Assembly (NCBI GenBank): GCA_017562135.1
Contig: QEYB01000118.1
Coordinates: forward strand, 80,831 to 144,830
DNA length: 64,000 nt
DNA from: Dipylidium caninum
Taxonomy: Eukaryota; Platyhelminthes; Cestoda; Cyclophyllidea; Dipylidiidae
Direction: 5' to 3'
The position numbers and the translations under genes were made by a program. Of the stretch, positions 10,690-22,269 are shown piece by piece. Positions within the stretch are counted from its first letter, which is position 1; each line of letters opens with the position of its first letter. Under the pieces are notes generated by a model that saw only the letters and a program-made list of their open reading frames with translations, searched no databases and was not told where the DNA came from.

Positions 10690-12030
10690 ACCAATTTGCG
10701 GAGTTGAGCCAACGTGGCGACCACCGTGCCATCCTGACTGGTTAATTGGCATCTGGGGCGTTGAAGATGAACAATACTGCTACATGCAAGCATATTTGCA
10801 CGGATGAATGGATGAATAAATGCTGCGAGTGAAGGCTATGGAGGCCCTGTGAGCATTGGATAAAGATATTCGGGTAGCCTGGTTCGATGCCACGTGAAAG
10901 ATCACAATGGGATGCTAGTCTTTCCCCAAACTGGCGCGACTTCTGTCACGTGTCTGGTTTGTGTGCTCTCGACAATGTCGCTGTCCACTTTCCTCGACCA
11001 GTGCCCAGTTCAATCAACTTGGTGAACATTCCACTGTGAGATTAACATCGATTGCCATGAAGCAAACAGTATCGTGACAAAATCACTTGAAGTTGCCGGT
11101 TCTCGGGTTTCTTGACACAGTCCACACCACACCGCATAATTTTCAATAGAGAGTGCGACACGTCGCTCACATAAAAGAGGGCCACAACACTTATAGTTAA
11201 TCTCTACTTAGAGGACACACGAACAAATGTTTGGAGAATATGGACGGTGGTAAAAAATATCGTCGACACAGGGGACGATTAAAGAAAACCTTTTATCCAT
11301 TGAGCAACATTGCTTCCCCACAACGCAACCTACGACGGATCCGTGGAGAAGGCTACACGTCGATACACATTTATTGGAATTTGTGCAGGAGGCAAGAAAG
11401 GAGCTCGTCAACCGAAGGTCGCCGAAGAGGGATTGAGGTGTTGCCGTTGGGAGCGGGGCCTCGATTCGTGGGCAAACCCTTCTACGCCTTCGTAGTTTTG
11501 GCGGTGAAGTCGGCTGCGGCGATGCTGCATGCAAAGCGAGAAGTCTGGTCAAGGCAAGTAGGACACCACTACTCCATGCCGAACCAGATAACTGTCATGT
11601 TGGCAGGACAGGACAGTGCAACATTGGAAAATGTCTGATACGTCAAGCAGACGGGTTGGACACAAATGGTGGCTACTTACGTTCAAGTGACGCATACATT
11701 TCTGCCATTCTGTTGGAGCAGGTTGCCAAAACTACAAATAAGAAAATAGAAGTCGCATAATTCTCATCCAGACAACTCTCGTGATGCGGCGGCGTGTGCA
11801 TCCTAGGTCTAGCTATTCGAGTGGAGAACACAAACTGACGGTGCCCTAGCACCAAATCTCAGTCTTCATTTGACCTCCTACGGACCGTTGCTTCACTGAC
11901 AACCTGCTCCCACACTACCATGAAGCTGACAAGAGCATCCGTGTGTCACATTGATGCAGGGAGAATGCTTAGTGTAAACAAGGACTTACTACGTGCGAGA
12001 ACTTCCTGAGGTACCCGATCAGTGATATCA
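10690..12030. other. No supported gene
   Basis: Open frames of 114-135 codons exist on both strands of 11208-11638, but they are mirror images of each other with no splice or start support. I see no repeat copy. Confidence 0.35.
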
Positions 12031-12037
12031 ATAACCT

Positions 12038-12233
12038 GTGCTGAAAGGTGAAGAAAAAGAGGCTAGTAAAGAGCTTCCTCCACTTACCGCTCTAGTAGGC
12101 AAAAATGAGGAGATCTACTCTGGTGAATGCGTGAAGGCGAAGAAGAACAGCGTCCGTCCTTGTCCGACACGACTGACATCCGAGAAACTTTCCAAGTTTG
12201 TGTCAAGGGAACAAAGAGACAGAATTTGCACGG
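12038..12233 (+). CDS. Exon candidate, charged protein segment
   Basis: A plus-strand frame rich in Lys and Glu (start GEEKEASKELPPLTALVGKN) ends exactly at a donor, ACGG/GTGAGC, at 12233/12234. The likely acceptor is CTGAAAG at 12041-12047. The composition (charged, soluble, several SEK/REQRDR motifs) is what an internal exon of a nuclear or cytosolic protein would show. The following exon was not identified and the family is unknown. Confidence 0.35.
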
Positions 12234-12239
12234 GTGAGC

Positions 12240-13307
12240 GCTTGTTACATACCGTGGCATAAATTTTATGCCCCGAGATTTTGTGTCATCTGAGGCACAA
12301 ACGCCTCATCAATTTATCGCCCCGTATTCCTATCCTCGATCGTAGATCTACAACGGATAGCAGAAGAGCCGTCCCGCAAGCCACTCACCCCATCAATCAC
12401 GGCCATCAGCAACTCGTGATGCGGGTATACACAAGAACACACCTTTCCGACGTCATCAGCGTTCGAGACTGAAGAGCATTGAGTGTAGGCCTCCAAATTT
12501 ATACGCCACGAGAGCCAATAGCAATGAGTCAGACTTGGAACCACTCCCTGTTTCTCATAGACCGCCCAGTCGACTTCAGTCGATGCATGCGTATCGATGC
12601 GTCAGGCGCCACCACGGTGCCACCAATCGGCAAATGTTCCAGAAGCGCCAATCAGATAGCAGCGAAGAATACGCATCAATCAGTAGGTCCATCTTTGGAC
12701 GCTGTTGAAAATCGTGCACTGCCAAAGCCGACGTAGAAATGGTGTCTTGAATGGATGTAGTTGCAGGAAAATCCACTGGTGAACTGTTGATAATTCTTCT
12801 CCATTCCTTCATTCCCTCAATTAGCGACATAATTTGCCCAGTATGGAAGCGCTCAATGTCTACTGTAATATAATGTGCTTACTTTTTCATTCACGCAAGT
12901 AGAGCCATTAAGATTATACCGATTTGCAAGTAGTACACATTGTGTTAGTTGGAGTGACTGGTTAAGTGATTGGTGAAGAGTAAAGTAAAAACAAGCACAA
13001 ATTCGCCCAGAGTATGATGATGAAAATGATTTGGTTTTAAAACACCTACCCCTTACTCGTCCCTGTGGCCAGCGAGCGAGCTAGTAGGACGGTCTAGAAA
13101 CGCTTTATCGTTTGATCAATGTCTTCCATCTTCCATAGTTGATTTTCTCCTGTCTTTGAAGTAAAGATCATGCCTAGAAGGTGTTCCGATCCTATTTACG
13201 AGATTCGAATGTGCTCCTACTTGAACTGACACCCATCTGTAGCACCTGTCACCTCCAACCCCTCAGGCCACTTCGACACTCGATGTGACGCCCCCGCTAC
13301 TGCTCAG
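12240..13307. other. No supported gene
   Basis: Overlapping frames on both strands around 12281-12830 lack splice or start support. Beyond 12840 the sequence is AT-richer and appears non-coding. Confidence 0.35.
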
Positions 13308-13736
13308 TTACAGCCGATGCCACACATGTGTCAGTGGGAGGTTTGGACGACCATCGTACTGTGAACTGCGACGGGAAGCTTGAGAACTCGCAACTTCCAC
13401 ATGAGTGTCGGCATGCAAGCAAGTGAGGTTAATCTCAGTGTGGACTTTCCTCGACATGGTGACTGTGAGTACCGCCATATGATCCCGGGAACTTGAACTT
13501 GGTCGCCGCCCTAATCGGGGTGTGAGTGTGTCCAGGTCACACACCAGAGTCGTGACTTTGACCATGCTGACAGTCCGGCCTGAGCTTGACTCACAATATT
13601 TCGCGTCAGTGAACGGACTGGCCAGCCGGCCGATGGTTAAACTCCCCGTCCAGTTGCAGAAGAAAATTCGATAAGTTTTAAACATCAAGTGATTTGTCTT
13701 TGGGTGCCGCGGTCGCTGGTCTGCCTGTTGAGCCAC
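13308..13736 (-). other. 142-codon open frame of doubtful status
   Basis: The frame is long for this window, but the translation is rich in Ser, Thr and Arg with no hydrophobic core or motif I recognise. A strongly compositional origin is possible. No second copy was found in the window to test conservation. Confidence 0.15.
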
Positions 13737-13914
13737 TTGAGCCTCTGGCTTCGGTTGTCTAAGGATTAGCCCATCAGGCGCTGCGAGACAGTTGATAAAA
13801 TCCTTCTAGCGTCAATTCAGGAGTCACTCATGGCCAAAGGTGGCCTCTTGACGCCCTCACCACTTGCCAACATTCCTAAGCCAGTGTGGCAGGACTTAAG
13901 CTGTCAAAGTGAGA

Positions 13915-14110
13915 GCGGCATTAACCTAGTTGATCGAAGAACTCGGAAGAGCTGTTTCGCGGCTAAGGTGGGCCCGATCTGTGAGATGGACGGGAAAGGT
14001 GCATAAAATGGGTCGGGGCAGTGAGAGGCTGCCCGGAAAACGTACATCAAACGAATTCGATACTGTGGAGCTAGTGGACTTGAAAGCCCTTGCCTCTGCA
14101 GGGCGGAACA
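13915..14110 (+). repeat. Family H, left arm of inverted pair
   Basis: This arm matches the reverse complement of 14600-14795, including the 13-base block GGCTAAGGTGGGC and GAGATGGACGG. Both arms are open in the corresponding frame (RLRWARSVRWT here, GLRWARWVRWT in the other), with later blocks ending in ...SNEFD and ...PNEID. The two arms are about 500-700 bases apart. They could form a large hairpin if transcribed. Confidence 0.5.
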
Positions 14111-14599
14111 CCAGCTGAACAACGGGCAGGCTTATAGTTCGGATGTTTCGAGAGACACTTTTCTTTGCTTTCATCCCCTTCATATCCTTATCTTCACTGA
14201 GGGGATTAAGGTGGTGGGGAGTGGGGAAGGGGAGAAGAAGAGAGCAAAGAGAGGAGGAGATGAGAAAGTGAGTGGCAATTAGTCTGAATGCAGCTACTTG
14301 CATACACGGCGACCAAACTCTCTGTGGTGCCCCCTCCTGCTTCTGGATCCTATGTGAACCATCACATGATGTCTAAAATAGGCTGTCGAAATGCTTTCCC
14401 ACTTCCCATTCTCCTTTTTGCCTATCTCGTCCTGTGAGGTATCCTGTATCATCACTTGACAGGTGACGCCTCTTTAGAGAAGGGAGGAGAGGAAAGGCCG
14501 TGATGCAAGTAATTCATCCTTTGCGAAACCGACTCATTCTACCTGACTGTCCGAGACCGGTGACTAAATCACCAGATCATCGTCGCGCACCCGAACAAA

Positions 14600-14795
14600 A
14601 CACACGAAACATTGAGCAACGTTGCAGCATCGATTTCGTTTGGTGCATGTCTCCTCACTCGCCACACATTCGGCACACCCATTTGGCGACCTCTTGCCGT
14701 CCATCTCACCCAACGGGCCCACCTTAGCCCAGAGAAGGGTCTTCCGCGTGCTACACTCAACCAGGTTAACGCAGCTCTCAAACGGGCAATTTAAG
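14600..14795 (-). repeat. Family H, right arm of inverted pair
   Basis: This is the inverted partner of 13915-14110. The sequence between the arms holds a polypurine tract (14210-14275) and no gene. Either a coding-derived repeat inserted twice in opposite orientation, or a fold-back element. Confidence 0.5.
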
Positions 14796-14799
14796 CTTT

Positions 14800-16654
14800 G
14801 CAATACTGACTCACTAATGCTGGGACTTGGTGAGAGATGTGAGAAAACACCTTCTGTGCCGATCGACTCGTGCAGTGACGACCTCGATGGTCGTCCCACA
14901 ATTGACGGAGGCGACACAGTGCCTGATGGGCCATTTGGTAGATAGAAGAACCCGGAGGCGTAATTGGCTTAAGTGGCAGACCAGCCTGTAAGGCACACGT
15001 TGTCACCGCACGAGCCAAAGCGATGTAAATATGAAGTCCATTATATTTCCCGGTAAAATGGTCAACATTCGAGTTTCATTAGTGTTGGTCCCCATTCAGT
15101 GTCTTCTGTCTCTTTTCCTTAGCTATGTTCGGAACATTAAGTCGATTTCCATCCAACATCATCCTTCGCCATATCTGCCACTTCCTATCTACAAATCCGT
15201 TCCATGTATCTCCACTTCTTTCCTTTGCCCAAGCTCAGACCCGAGAGACGTCCTTGTGGGATGACCAACGGCGTTAGTCATCTGGACCAGCAGGGAGAAT
15301 GTGGATTCTGAGTTCATTCAGGAAGCAATGTGAAAATGAATAAATGAAACTTGTCAATCACGCCGATATCATGTTTATCGACAGACAGACCGCTTTGAAC
15401 GCTGAGATGGTGCCTCTTCGCCTGAGCACCGAGTGGGAGAAGAGAAATGTGTTTTAGTGCTGGCGGAGTTGAAGGCGTCAAGCAAGGTCAAAGGGAGTTG
15501 TGAATTGCATTTCGCTTGAAGCCAGGTTAAGCATTCGACCCTTTCTTTTGAGCAAATCACTTTGTCAGCGATAAAATATACCGCATAGACGATCTTCGTG
15601 AGTGCGGTGTTCTGTTGGGAGTGGCGAACATCACGAGTTAGCGCATTTAGTTGGATAGTGTGAAGGAATGGGCGAGACTGCGAGTTGGCTAGCTAAATAG
15701 GCACAGAGGTCTTTCAATTTTGTTTATGTAAAGCTCAGAGACCCAGGAATGCTCAAGCGATTGAGAGCTAACAATTCATCAATGCTGTGAGCGGTGCACT
15801 GTGTCCCGCTCGTCCTTTTCGGTGGCGCGATTGCCACGACTGAGGTCACACACGCATACACTTGTGCGGCTGGAACTTCGAGGCTGAAATCCACTGGCCC
15901 CTATCACTGCTCGCTCCCACTTCTGCGAATGAGTTATGAGCGAGTAACGTGGATGAATCCAAAATTGAATTAAAGTAAGTTGGAGATGAAGACGAGTTTC
16001 AGCGAAGCATCCACGCGTCATTTATTAACAGGGCAATTGGTCGTACGAGTTAAAGGAGAATTCACTGCACTGAGGAAGGCAGATCTCAGGACAAGAGAGA
16101 GGAGAGAAGGGTCACGAGGTGAAACTAACGTGTGCGAGCAGTTGTCAGATCTTGAAAATTACGAATGGCGACGAGTTGGCAAGGATCAGCGGATGTGGCA
16201 GATGTGTTCACACAATCCGTTGATGTCTCACAGAGGTATATGGGTGGAGGAGTGGGAGAGTGGATGGATTGTGGGGAGGCGAAGGTTATTAAAATGGTTG
16301 GTTGGAGAAACACCAAAGGGCCGGGGAGGTGTGGGGGAATGGGAAGAATGATGAGGCTGCGAGGAGGGAGCAACGGTACTCGAGGGGGAGACGCGGCGAT
16401 TGTAAGGTGGACTGAGGCACGAAGAAGTGAGGATCGCCATTTAACTGTTTTGAGAAGGTAACAAGATGTGGTCAGTGGCATGAGAATTTACGGAGGCGTG
16501 TCACATTTCCTTTCATCCCCCGCAACCGACCGAGATACCGTCAATGCCACTTCGCCTCACCTTACCTCATTTCACTTCACCTCTATTCCTTCCCCTCTCC
16601 CTTCTCTCTTCCTTCTTCTCCCCACTTCTCACATTCCCTCATCGTCCAGAATGT
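14800..16654. other. No supported gene; low-complexity patches
   Basis: A G-rich, purine-biased stretch at 16230-16400 gives long frames on both strands that reflect composition. The 123-codon plus frame at 15980-16351 lies partly in this tract, and I do not accept it. A C/T-rich tract follows at 16540-16640. Confidence 0.35.
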
Positions 16655-16960
16655 GTGAAGTAACGTATCAGAAATTTGACCTTTTCGGTTTTGATTCGAC
16701 AACAAACTTCCTCTCTCCACCCTTTCTTTCCCTCGCCCACAGTGTTTATTTCCATCCTTACAAGTCTACTTATCCCGATAACAGGAGATGTCCATTGCTC
16801 ATCCCATACGCACAATCACTTTCTGCACACTACTGCCGCCTTAGTCTTCAATTTCCTTCACTTTTATGTCTCAAAACCGACCTCATGGCTTTCTTCACCC
16901 GTATGTGAAGAGGTGAAGCTGTAACACGCTCATTGCCACACTGTCCTCTTCGACTGCCCT
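16655..16960 (+). repeat. Family J copy 1, coding-derived
   Basis: Homologous, same orientation, to 44830-45140. In matching frames both read QKFDxFxF at the start and HPYKxTxxDxR about 30 codons later, which argues for an ancestral coding sequence. The surrounding nucleotides match less well. The two copies end with a shared GAGCTGTAAC block (16915 and 45110). Confidence 0.5.
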
Positions 16961-17539
16961 CGAACAAGAAGTTAATTAACGCTTTTAGAGTCTTTCGTTA
17001 CAAAACAATGAGGTACAGCTATGTAGGGGAAAGATTTTTTGCAAGTGAAGACGATCCCAGGGATGCTGTTTGATGGAAAGGCGAGAGTAAATGTGAAGAG
17101 CGGCTTCAACGTCCTCAAATAAACCTCTGCGCCAAAGCGCATCTCGGTTTTACGGGATAGTGGCTCTCCGACTAAGTTGTGCATAAGGCCCATTGTGTAA
17201 AATTTAATCATCTTTCTGAACAGCAACCTCTTGTGTGCGTGCGTGCGTGCGTGTGTATACGCAAAAGCATAGATTGGATATGCCGGAGAAAGACGACCGA
17301 ACAACCAGTGCACCTGAGTGCGACCAGTTCAGACCGCAGAGGGTCACATTTGTGAAGAAAAAGACTCAAGGTTCGCCAATGATTTGGCATTGACAAGTGG
17401 CTTCGCACAGAAAGGCAATTAATATGCTTCGTCACTTACATAAGCCGCTAAGTGGAGTTGCATTTCGACTCAGCCTGACTCAGCCTGTCCTCAAAACCGA
17501 AAAGACGTCCTGCAAATAATCATAATCGTGGAGTCTGAC
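16961..17539. other. Spacer with short tandem repeat
   Basis: There is a GTGC/GT microsatellite at about 17233-17256. Otherwise I see nothing that I can call a gene. Confidence 0.4.
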
Positions 17540-18010
17540 CCTTGACCGTATCCTCTCGCACTCGTACTTTTCAACCATTGTAGATGGGCAGAGTGGAGGG
17601 GAGGGAAAGGAGGGAGCAGAGAGTGTCGTCAATTCGAAAATAATCGCTACGTGTTTTGCAAAGTCGGGGGGTGGGGGGAAGAGGGAGGCGGCGGTTGAGA
17701 AGACTTGACTTACCTGTCCGAGTTGAAGGTCGAGGAGAGATTTATCGGCATTGCAAACGAGCATTACAACGTCCATCGCCCCGAGGCTGCGTACGTGTGT
17801 GTGTGTTTGACCCGTTAATCGGTCCTCCCCCACACCCTCTATCATCACTCTTGACAAAGCCTCAGTAGTACAATTGGCAGCGAGCGATGCGATGTCACAG
17901 CGAAATATTCTGTGACCCTGCCCACACTGCCCTCATCCCTGGGTGGCATTTTATTCTAGTGGCGAGGGCAAGGACAAAAGCGAGGAGGGTGGAGGAACAT
18001 TCACTGCCTC
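17540..18010 (+). repeat. Family B copy 1, contains spliced-leader-like 15-mer
   Basis: Homologous, same orientation, to 22270-22700. Its inner part also matches 50800-50870 in inverted form. The copies share a TCAATTCGAAAATA block (17629), GAAGGTCGAGGAG, ATCGGCATTG, a GT-rich tract, and CAATTGGCAGCGAG followed by GCGAAATAT. At 17812-17826 lies CCGTTAATCGGTCCT, which equals part of the taeniid spliced leader as I remember it. The second copy has one mismatch there (22530-22544). Confidence 0.6.
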
Positions 18011-18084
18011 TCAAACTCGAGATCCTCGACACGCTACGAAGTGTTTGGTAGGAAATCTTACTCTCTGCTCTCTACTCTTTTGCA

Positions 18085-18310
18085 GTATGACAAACGTCAC
18101 TGAACTGCAACACGACATTTCTTTATGTTGACTTTACCGTCATTAGAACATTGCTTGAAAATTGACAAACTGTGAGTCCCTCCGGGACTGTGTTGAATAT
18201 CCAATCGATCAAGGCTGGGGAGGAGAGTTCTTGCGCGCTTGATTGTCTTCAAGCGCAACAATCGCACAACGCTGCGTGAACCAATCAGCGGGAGGGTCGA
18301 TTGAGATTGG
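18085..18310 (+). repeat. Family E' fragment
   Basis: Matches 32590-32760 in the same orientation: GTCACTGAACTGCAACACGA at 18098, then further blocks ending near TTCTTGCGCGC at 18228. It lies directly downstream of family B copy 1 and may be part of the same larger element. Confidence 0.45.
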
Positions 18311-19689
18311 TTAAACACTAGCTAGTAGCGCAAAGATCAAACTTGATTGCGTTGAATAAAGTAAACGTAGAAATAAAAAAACTACACCGTTCCAAGTTGT
18401 GTGGACTCCGACATTGTGGGGGGGGGTTGACTACAGGGAACAGAGGAGAAGGATAATGAGGATGAGTAGTACAAGGTAGATGGAGTCCCACACTATGGTA
18501 CAAGGTTTTCATACATGCAAGAAGAGTTGCCTCGCAAGCTAAGGCAGGTCGCCTCTATTTAGACTACGTGAATCACATCGATTTCACAAGGAAAATTTTG
18601 AAGGCTCTGAAGAAGAGCATTTTCAACTAATATCCTCTAAATGTGGGCAAACGAGCAAGTGAGACGAGGCATTAGGCGATGAGACATGGATTCATTTTCC
18701 AACATCCCCAATTTCGGCAGACGCGCGATCCAGCAGCTGTCTTGGCCAGCCAAAGTGAATCTTCCGGTGGCATGGATTTGTCCACTGTTCCTCCTCCTGC
18801 TCCAGGTTTCTCCCATTCCTTCAACTCTTGGCCACACTTTTCCCCTTTCGCTCTCCATACATGTCCATTGTAGCACCAAGTATTGCGTAATTATACATTG
18901 TCAGCAGAAAGGTATTTACATGGCGTGTATGAGAGCGTAAAGCGTAGAAATGAGGTGCCGACGTGGCGGAGATGATGGGGGAGGAAAATAATTCCGCGAA
19001 AATGGTGAGGAAGGTGATTTACATTAGAAATGGACAGGCAAGAACGAAACTCAATAAGGTGTGCTGGCAATTTCTCGCCCGCAAAATGTCAATTCCCACA
19101 GCAGGGAAGCACAGCAACTGATAGCATTTCGCTTCACTTCTTCACACAGAATAGCGCCTTTGGAAAGGGAGATTGGAATGGTCAACAGACCACACCTCCA
19201 ATCATGTGTTCCTTCAAAGGGTGGAGGTCTGACCCAGTAGCCTCTGGCTGATCTCGCCCTGCTCGCGGCATGCGAGCATCACTGGTGGACACAAGACGAG
19301 AGGACACGTTGTCACAGGGTCTACCACACTCACAGGAGCATATCCCACCACCCGATTACCACTCCCCACACTCCCGACCCGCAGGGGACATGGGCTTCTG
19401 AGGTGAACCGATGGTATACTCAGTGTGGTTGATGACACAGCGATCACAACCGACGCAGATTCCGCATAACCTCGCTTGCTTTCTGCACTAAACTCGAGGT
19501 GGAGCATCACCTCCACGTGTCCCAACGACCTGAGTCCCAAGACACCATGACGCCTTCTCCACCAATCTCTCCTCACAGCTGATGTCTGACCCAGTCGCAT
19601 TTAGTGGTGCCAAATTCCCACCTTCCGCTGTCTCTGATTAGCGGCGAAGACGCGAACGACAGTGCTCGTGGGATCAAGGCCTTCACTGA
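18311..19689. other. No supported gene
   Basis: I find only short frames without splice support. There is a G8 run near 18419. No clear repeat copy. Confidence 0.35.
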
Positions 19690-20285
19690 CCCCTTCGACC
19701 AATTGCTGACCGCACGCATTAACGCATTTTAACCGACATGTTTGCGTCGCGCTGGTATCGCCTCTATTTCCGCCAGGCTGCAGAGCTTCTATGAGACACA
19801 CCACAGTAAATGTACTCATCCATGTGCAACTCCTCACTGCATCGCTCTGTGGTAGTCGAGTCATTCCATGCTACTGAATACTTGAAGATGTTCAATGAGG
19901 GGAAGGTGTGGGAACACGCACTCAGTGACCACAAAACCTTTATCTACTTGACTTGAGTTCTCTAACGCCTAATCGGTATCGCCTCCTCTGTCGGGGCCGT
20001 GACCATTGGGTTCTAAACGGTACATGAGCACGCATCCACGACAAGGGTGCATTATTGTTGGAGATGTGAGGACGCGGCGAAAGATCAGGGCAGCCTCACA
20101 ATGACTGAAGTTACTCCATTCGCTCTGCCCACACTGAAAATGCCACTTGAAAGGGGCTCAACTCTTCTATCTTTCAGCCTCGCGCATACCGTCTTTTCGG
20201 CCATATCGTTAACTTGGGCCTGCAGGGAGAAAACCACTCTCTCCTCCACTATGAAGCTCGTCCTCAACGCACACTCACACCACTT
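19690..20285 (+). repeat. Family C copy 1
   Basis: Homologous to 50170-50710 in the same orientation and to 22850-23235 inverted. Shared blocks are ATTTCCGCC, CTTCTATGAGACACA, GTTATCGCCTCCTCTGTCGGG-like, ATGACTGAAGTTAC, and GGGAGAAAACCACT near 20225. It is a mosaic with family B at the other two sites, so B and C are probably parts of one element. Confidence 0.6.
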
Positions 20286-20734
20286 GACTTTCGATGCGGT
20301 CCTGCCGACATTTCGAAGCAGAAGCCATGACAGAGGGGATGGGGACGTCTTACGAGGACTTACGATGACGCGAAGGAAAGGGAGTAGACATGTAAGACGA
20401 TCAATGCGGGCAATTTCAAATGCCTCATTTCCCATCGGCACATGGACTAGTCTGTGCTGTCATAATCTGACTGCTTGCGGCCACTTACAGTTCAGATGAA
20501 GAGCTTTTGCAATTAGATGACAACTGTCAGGATGAACAAATAGGCCTGAGCGCCAAAAATTGTCTTGTGAAATCGGCGCCCATTCAACACCGATAATTGG
20601 CCAATCGTAGCCCACCCAATGAGGTGGTGGTGCGTTTGCAACTGTCCTCTTTCGTCAATCCTATAAAAGATCATCGGGTCGCCTTTTGCCGCATTACTCG
20701 CTCGCACCGTGATTGGCAGCATCATTGTCCGACA

Positions 20735-21007
20735 ATGACTACTCGCGCTCGTGACAATTCGTCTATCAACGACATCGGCAGCAGCAGCAGCAGCACCACC
20801 GAAAAGGAAAAATTTGTTACGGATGAGATGACCTACTTGGATGCCGTGCGCATTGCGATGCGGGTGGATGGAAAGATAAGGGCGACGAAGAGTCTTCACA
20901 AAAGATTGTTGTTGTTCAATCTGAGGGAAGCGGCCGACAAGTACATCAGGCGGCACATAGACGAATTTATGCAGTCGCTTTTTCCCCAACCACGCAGACG
21001 GCGATGA
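20735..21007 (+). CDS. Likely single-exon gene, 90 aa, unknown function
   Basis: ATG at 20735 opens a 90-codon frame to TGA at 21005-21007. The N-terminus is polar with a Ser run (coded by a CAG/AGC repeat at 20780-20800). From about residue 28 the sequence is charged and looks helical (EKFVTDEMTYLDAVRIAMR, then LLLFNLREAADKYIRRHIDE), ending in a basic tail PRRRR. This composition is much more protein-like than the overlapping 184-codon minus frame, although that frame is also open. A poly(A) signal AATAAA lies at about 21173, some 165 bases past the stop. An in-frame upstream ATG at 20597 would add 46 residues, but of less convincing composition. It could be a small helical protein; no family recognised. 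Confidence 0.45.
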   Translation: MTTRARDNSSINDIGSSSSSTTEKEKFVTDEMTYLDAVRIAMRVDGKIRATKSLHKRLLLFNLREAADKYIRRHIDEFMQSLFPQPRRRR

Positions 21008-21172
21008 TCCTATCCATTCGCCTGCTCCCTCCTTACCAGGAAGAGGTGTGCCTCCGAACTCACACAACCTCGCCTCGTCTTATCCTCTTCAGTAAGCAGA
21101 CTCACCCCTGTCCAACCCCGCCCCAACCCGCTCTGCTCTGCCTTACTCTGCTTTGTTCAGTGCGCTTTCCAT

Positions 21173-21178
21173 TAATAA
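21173..21178 (+). promoter_or_regulatory. Poly(A) signal AATAAA
   Basis: Canonical AATAAA in the right place for the 3' end of the 20735-21007 gene. Confidence 0.4.
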
Positions 21179-21179
21179 A

Positions 21180-22269
21180 TACACTGCTTCGCCTAATCCA
21201 CTTTCCTCTATTTGACTCGACTTTAATCCGTGTTGGGTTTTCATCCTTGCTCTCGCAGGTCCTTTAACTGCACTTCCTCTTCATGGCTCACAGTGACCCT
21301 CGATAAGATGGGATGCGGTAGGCGCTCCCTCCGCCAACTTTCACATTCCTGCTGTGCCGTTGGACGATGCGTTAGTCGATGCGAGGGGCCGCAAATAGAG
21401 CAGTGAACTGATTCGCCTAAGAGTCCCTCGCGAGGTGACAGTCGCCGCAATCCGTGGCGTCAGGCTACGGCAGCGATTGGGACTTTCATTTCGATGAGTT
21501 TCGAAATAAAATCCACTTGACAACAAATAAGGGTGTGACTCGGGTCAGAGGGCAAGGGGAGGTTGGAGGAGGGCCGAAAGTCGTTGGCTGATGAGTGAAA
21601 ACTCGTCTGTTATGTTTATAAGTCCATATTCTTTTCCAGGCTGAAGACGCTGACGGGGAGCCTTTGTACAAGACGCAAATGTGGCCGCCTTCCACTTGGT
21701 CTACCTCATACGACACTGGCTCTGACAGTGACACTACCACCCCAAAAACAACGTGCCAAACGTATGCGACTACAACTTACTGAGCAATGATGGACAAGTG
21801 TTTGAGTCGCCAGTATGGTTCCAACGCGTAGGATCCGCCAGGATCACCTGATTTCCTGTCGCCTTCACGTTATCCCGCATGAGGAATCTGGTTGAGATGA
21901 CTTTCATGAATTGCATGGTGTGGTATTCCACCTTTCTCCCACTACTCATCCTCATCATTCTTCTCTATTCCGCATAGTCCCCCCCCCCCAAACAATATCG
22001 GAGTCCACGCAAAGTGGACCTTTATGAGGCACGTGCCGGTGGATAATGGCCAAGAATTTAATCGTGCTGCCTCTTTATTTCTGTACTGCGATTATTCCAT
22101 TCAACACCATCAAGTGTGACTTTTGCGCTCCAGTTAGTGTTTAACCAATCGCAGTCGAGCCTCCCGCTAAATGGCAGCATCTCACCTTCGGCCGCAACTT
22201 CTGGGTTGATACTTGGTCGAAAAGGATACGTCCAAGCGCAGCAGAAGTCCTCTCTGACCTCACCCGTCG
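21180..22269. other. No supported gene
   Basis: I see only short frames. A poly-C run lies at about 21979-21988. Confidence 0.35.

Noticed and set aside
10850..10910. Possible tRNA (GGTTCGATGCC near 10882)
   Set aside because: Only a T-loop-like string; no matching acceptor stem, D-arm or anticodon arm.
14564..14917. 117-codon minus frame near inverted repeat H
   Set aside because: Open only because the repeat arm is open in several frames; no splice borders.
15980..16481. Long frames on both strands
   Set aside because: Lie in a purine-biased G-rich tract; the frames mirror each other and reflect composition.
20513..21067. 184-codon minus-strand frame
   Set aside because: Longest minus frame, but poor composition (poly-Ala from the AGC repeat, many His/Arg); the plus-strand reading has helical composition and a poly(A) signal.
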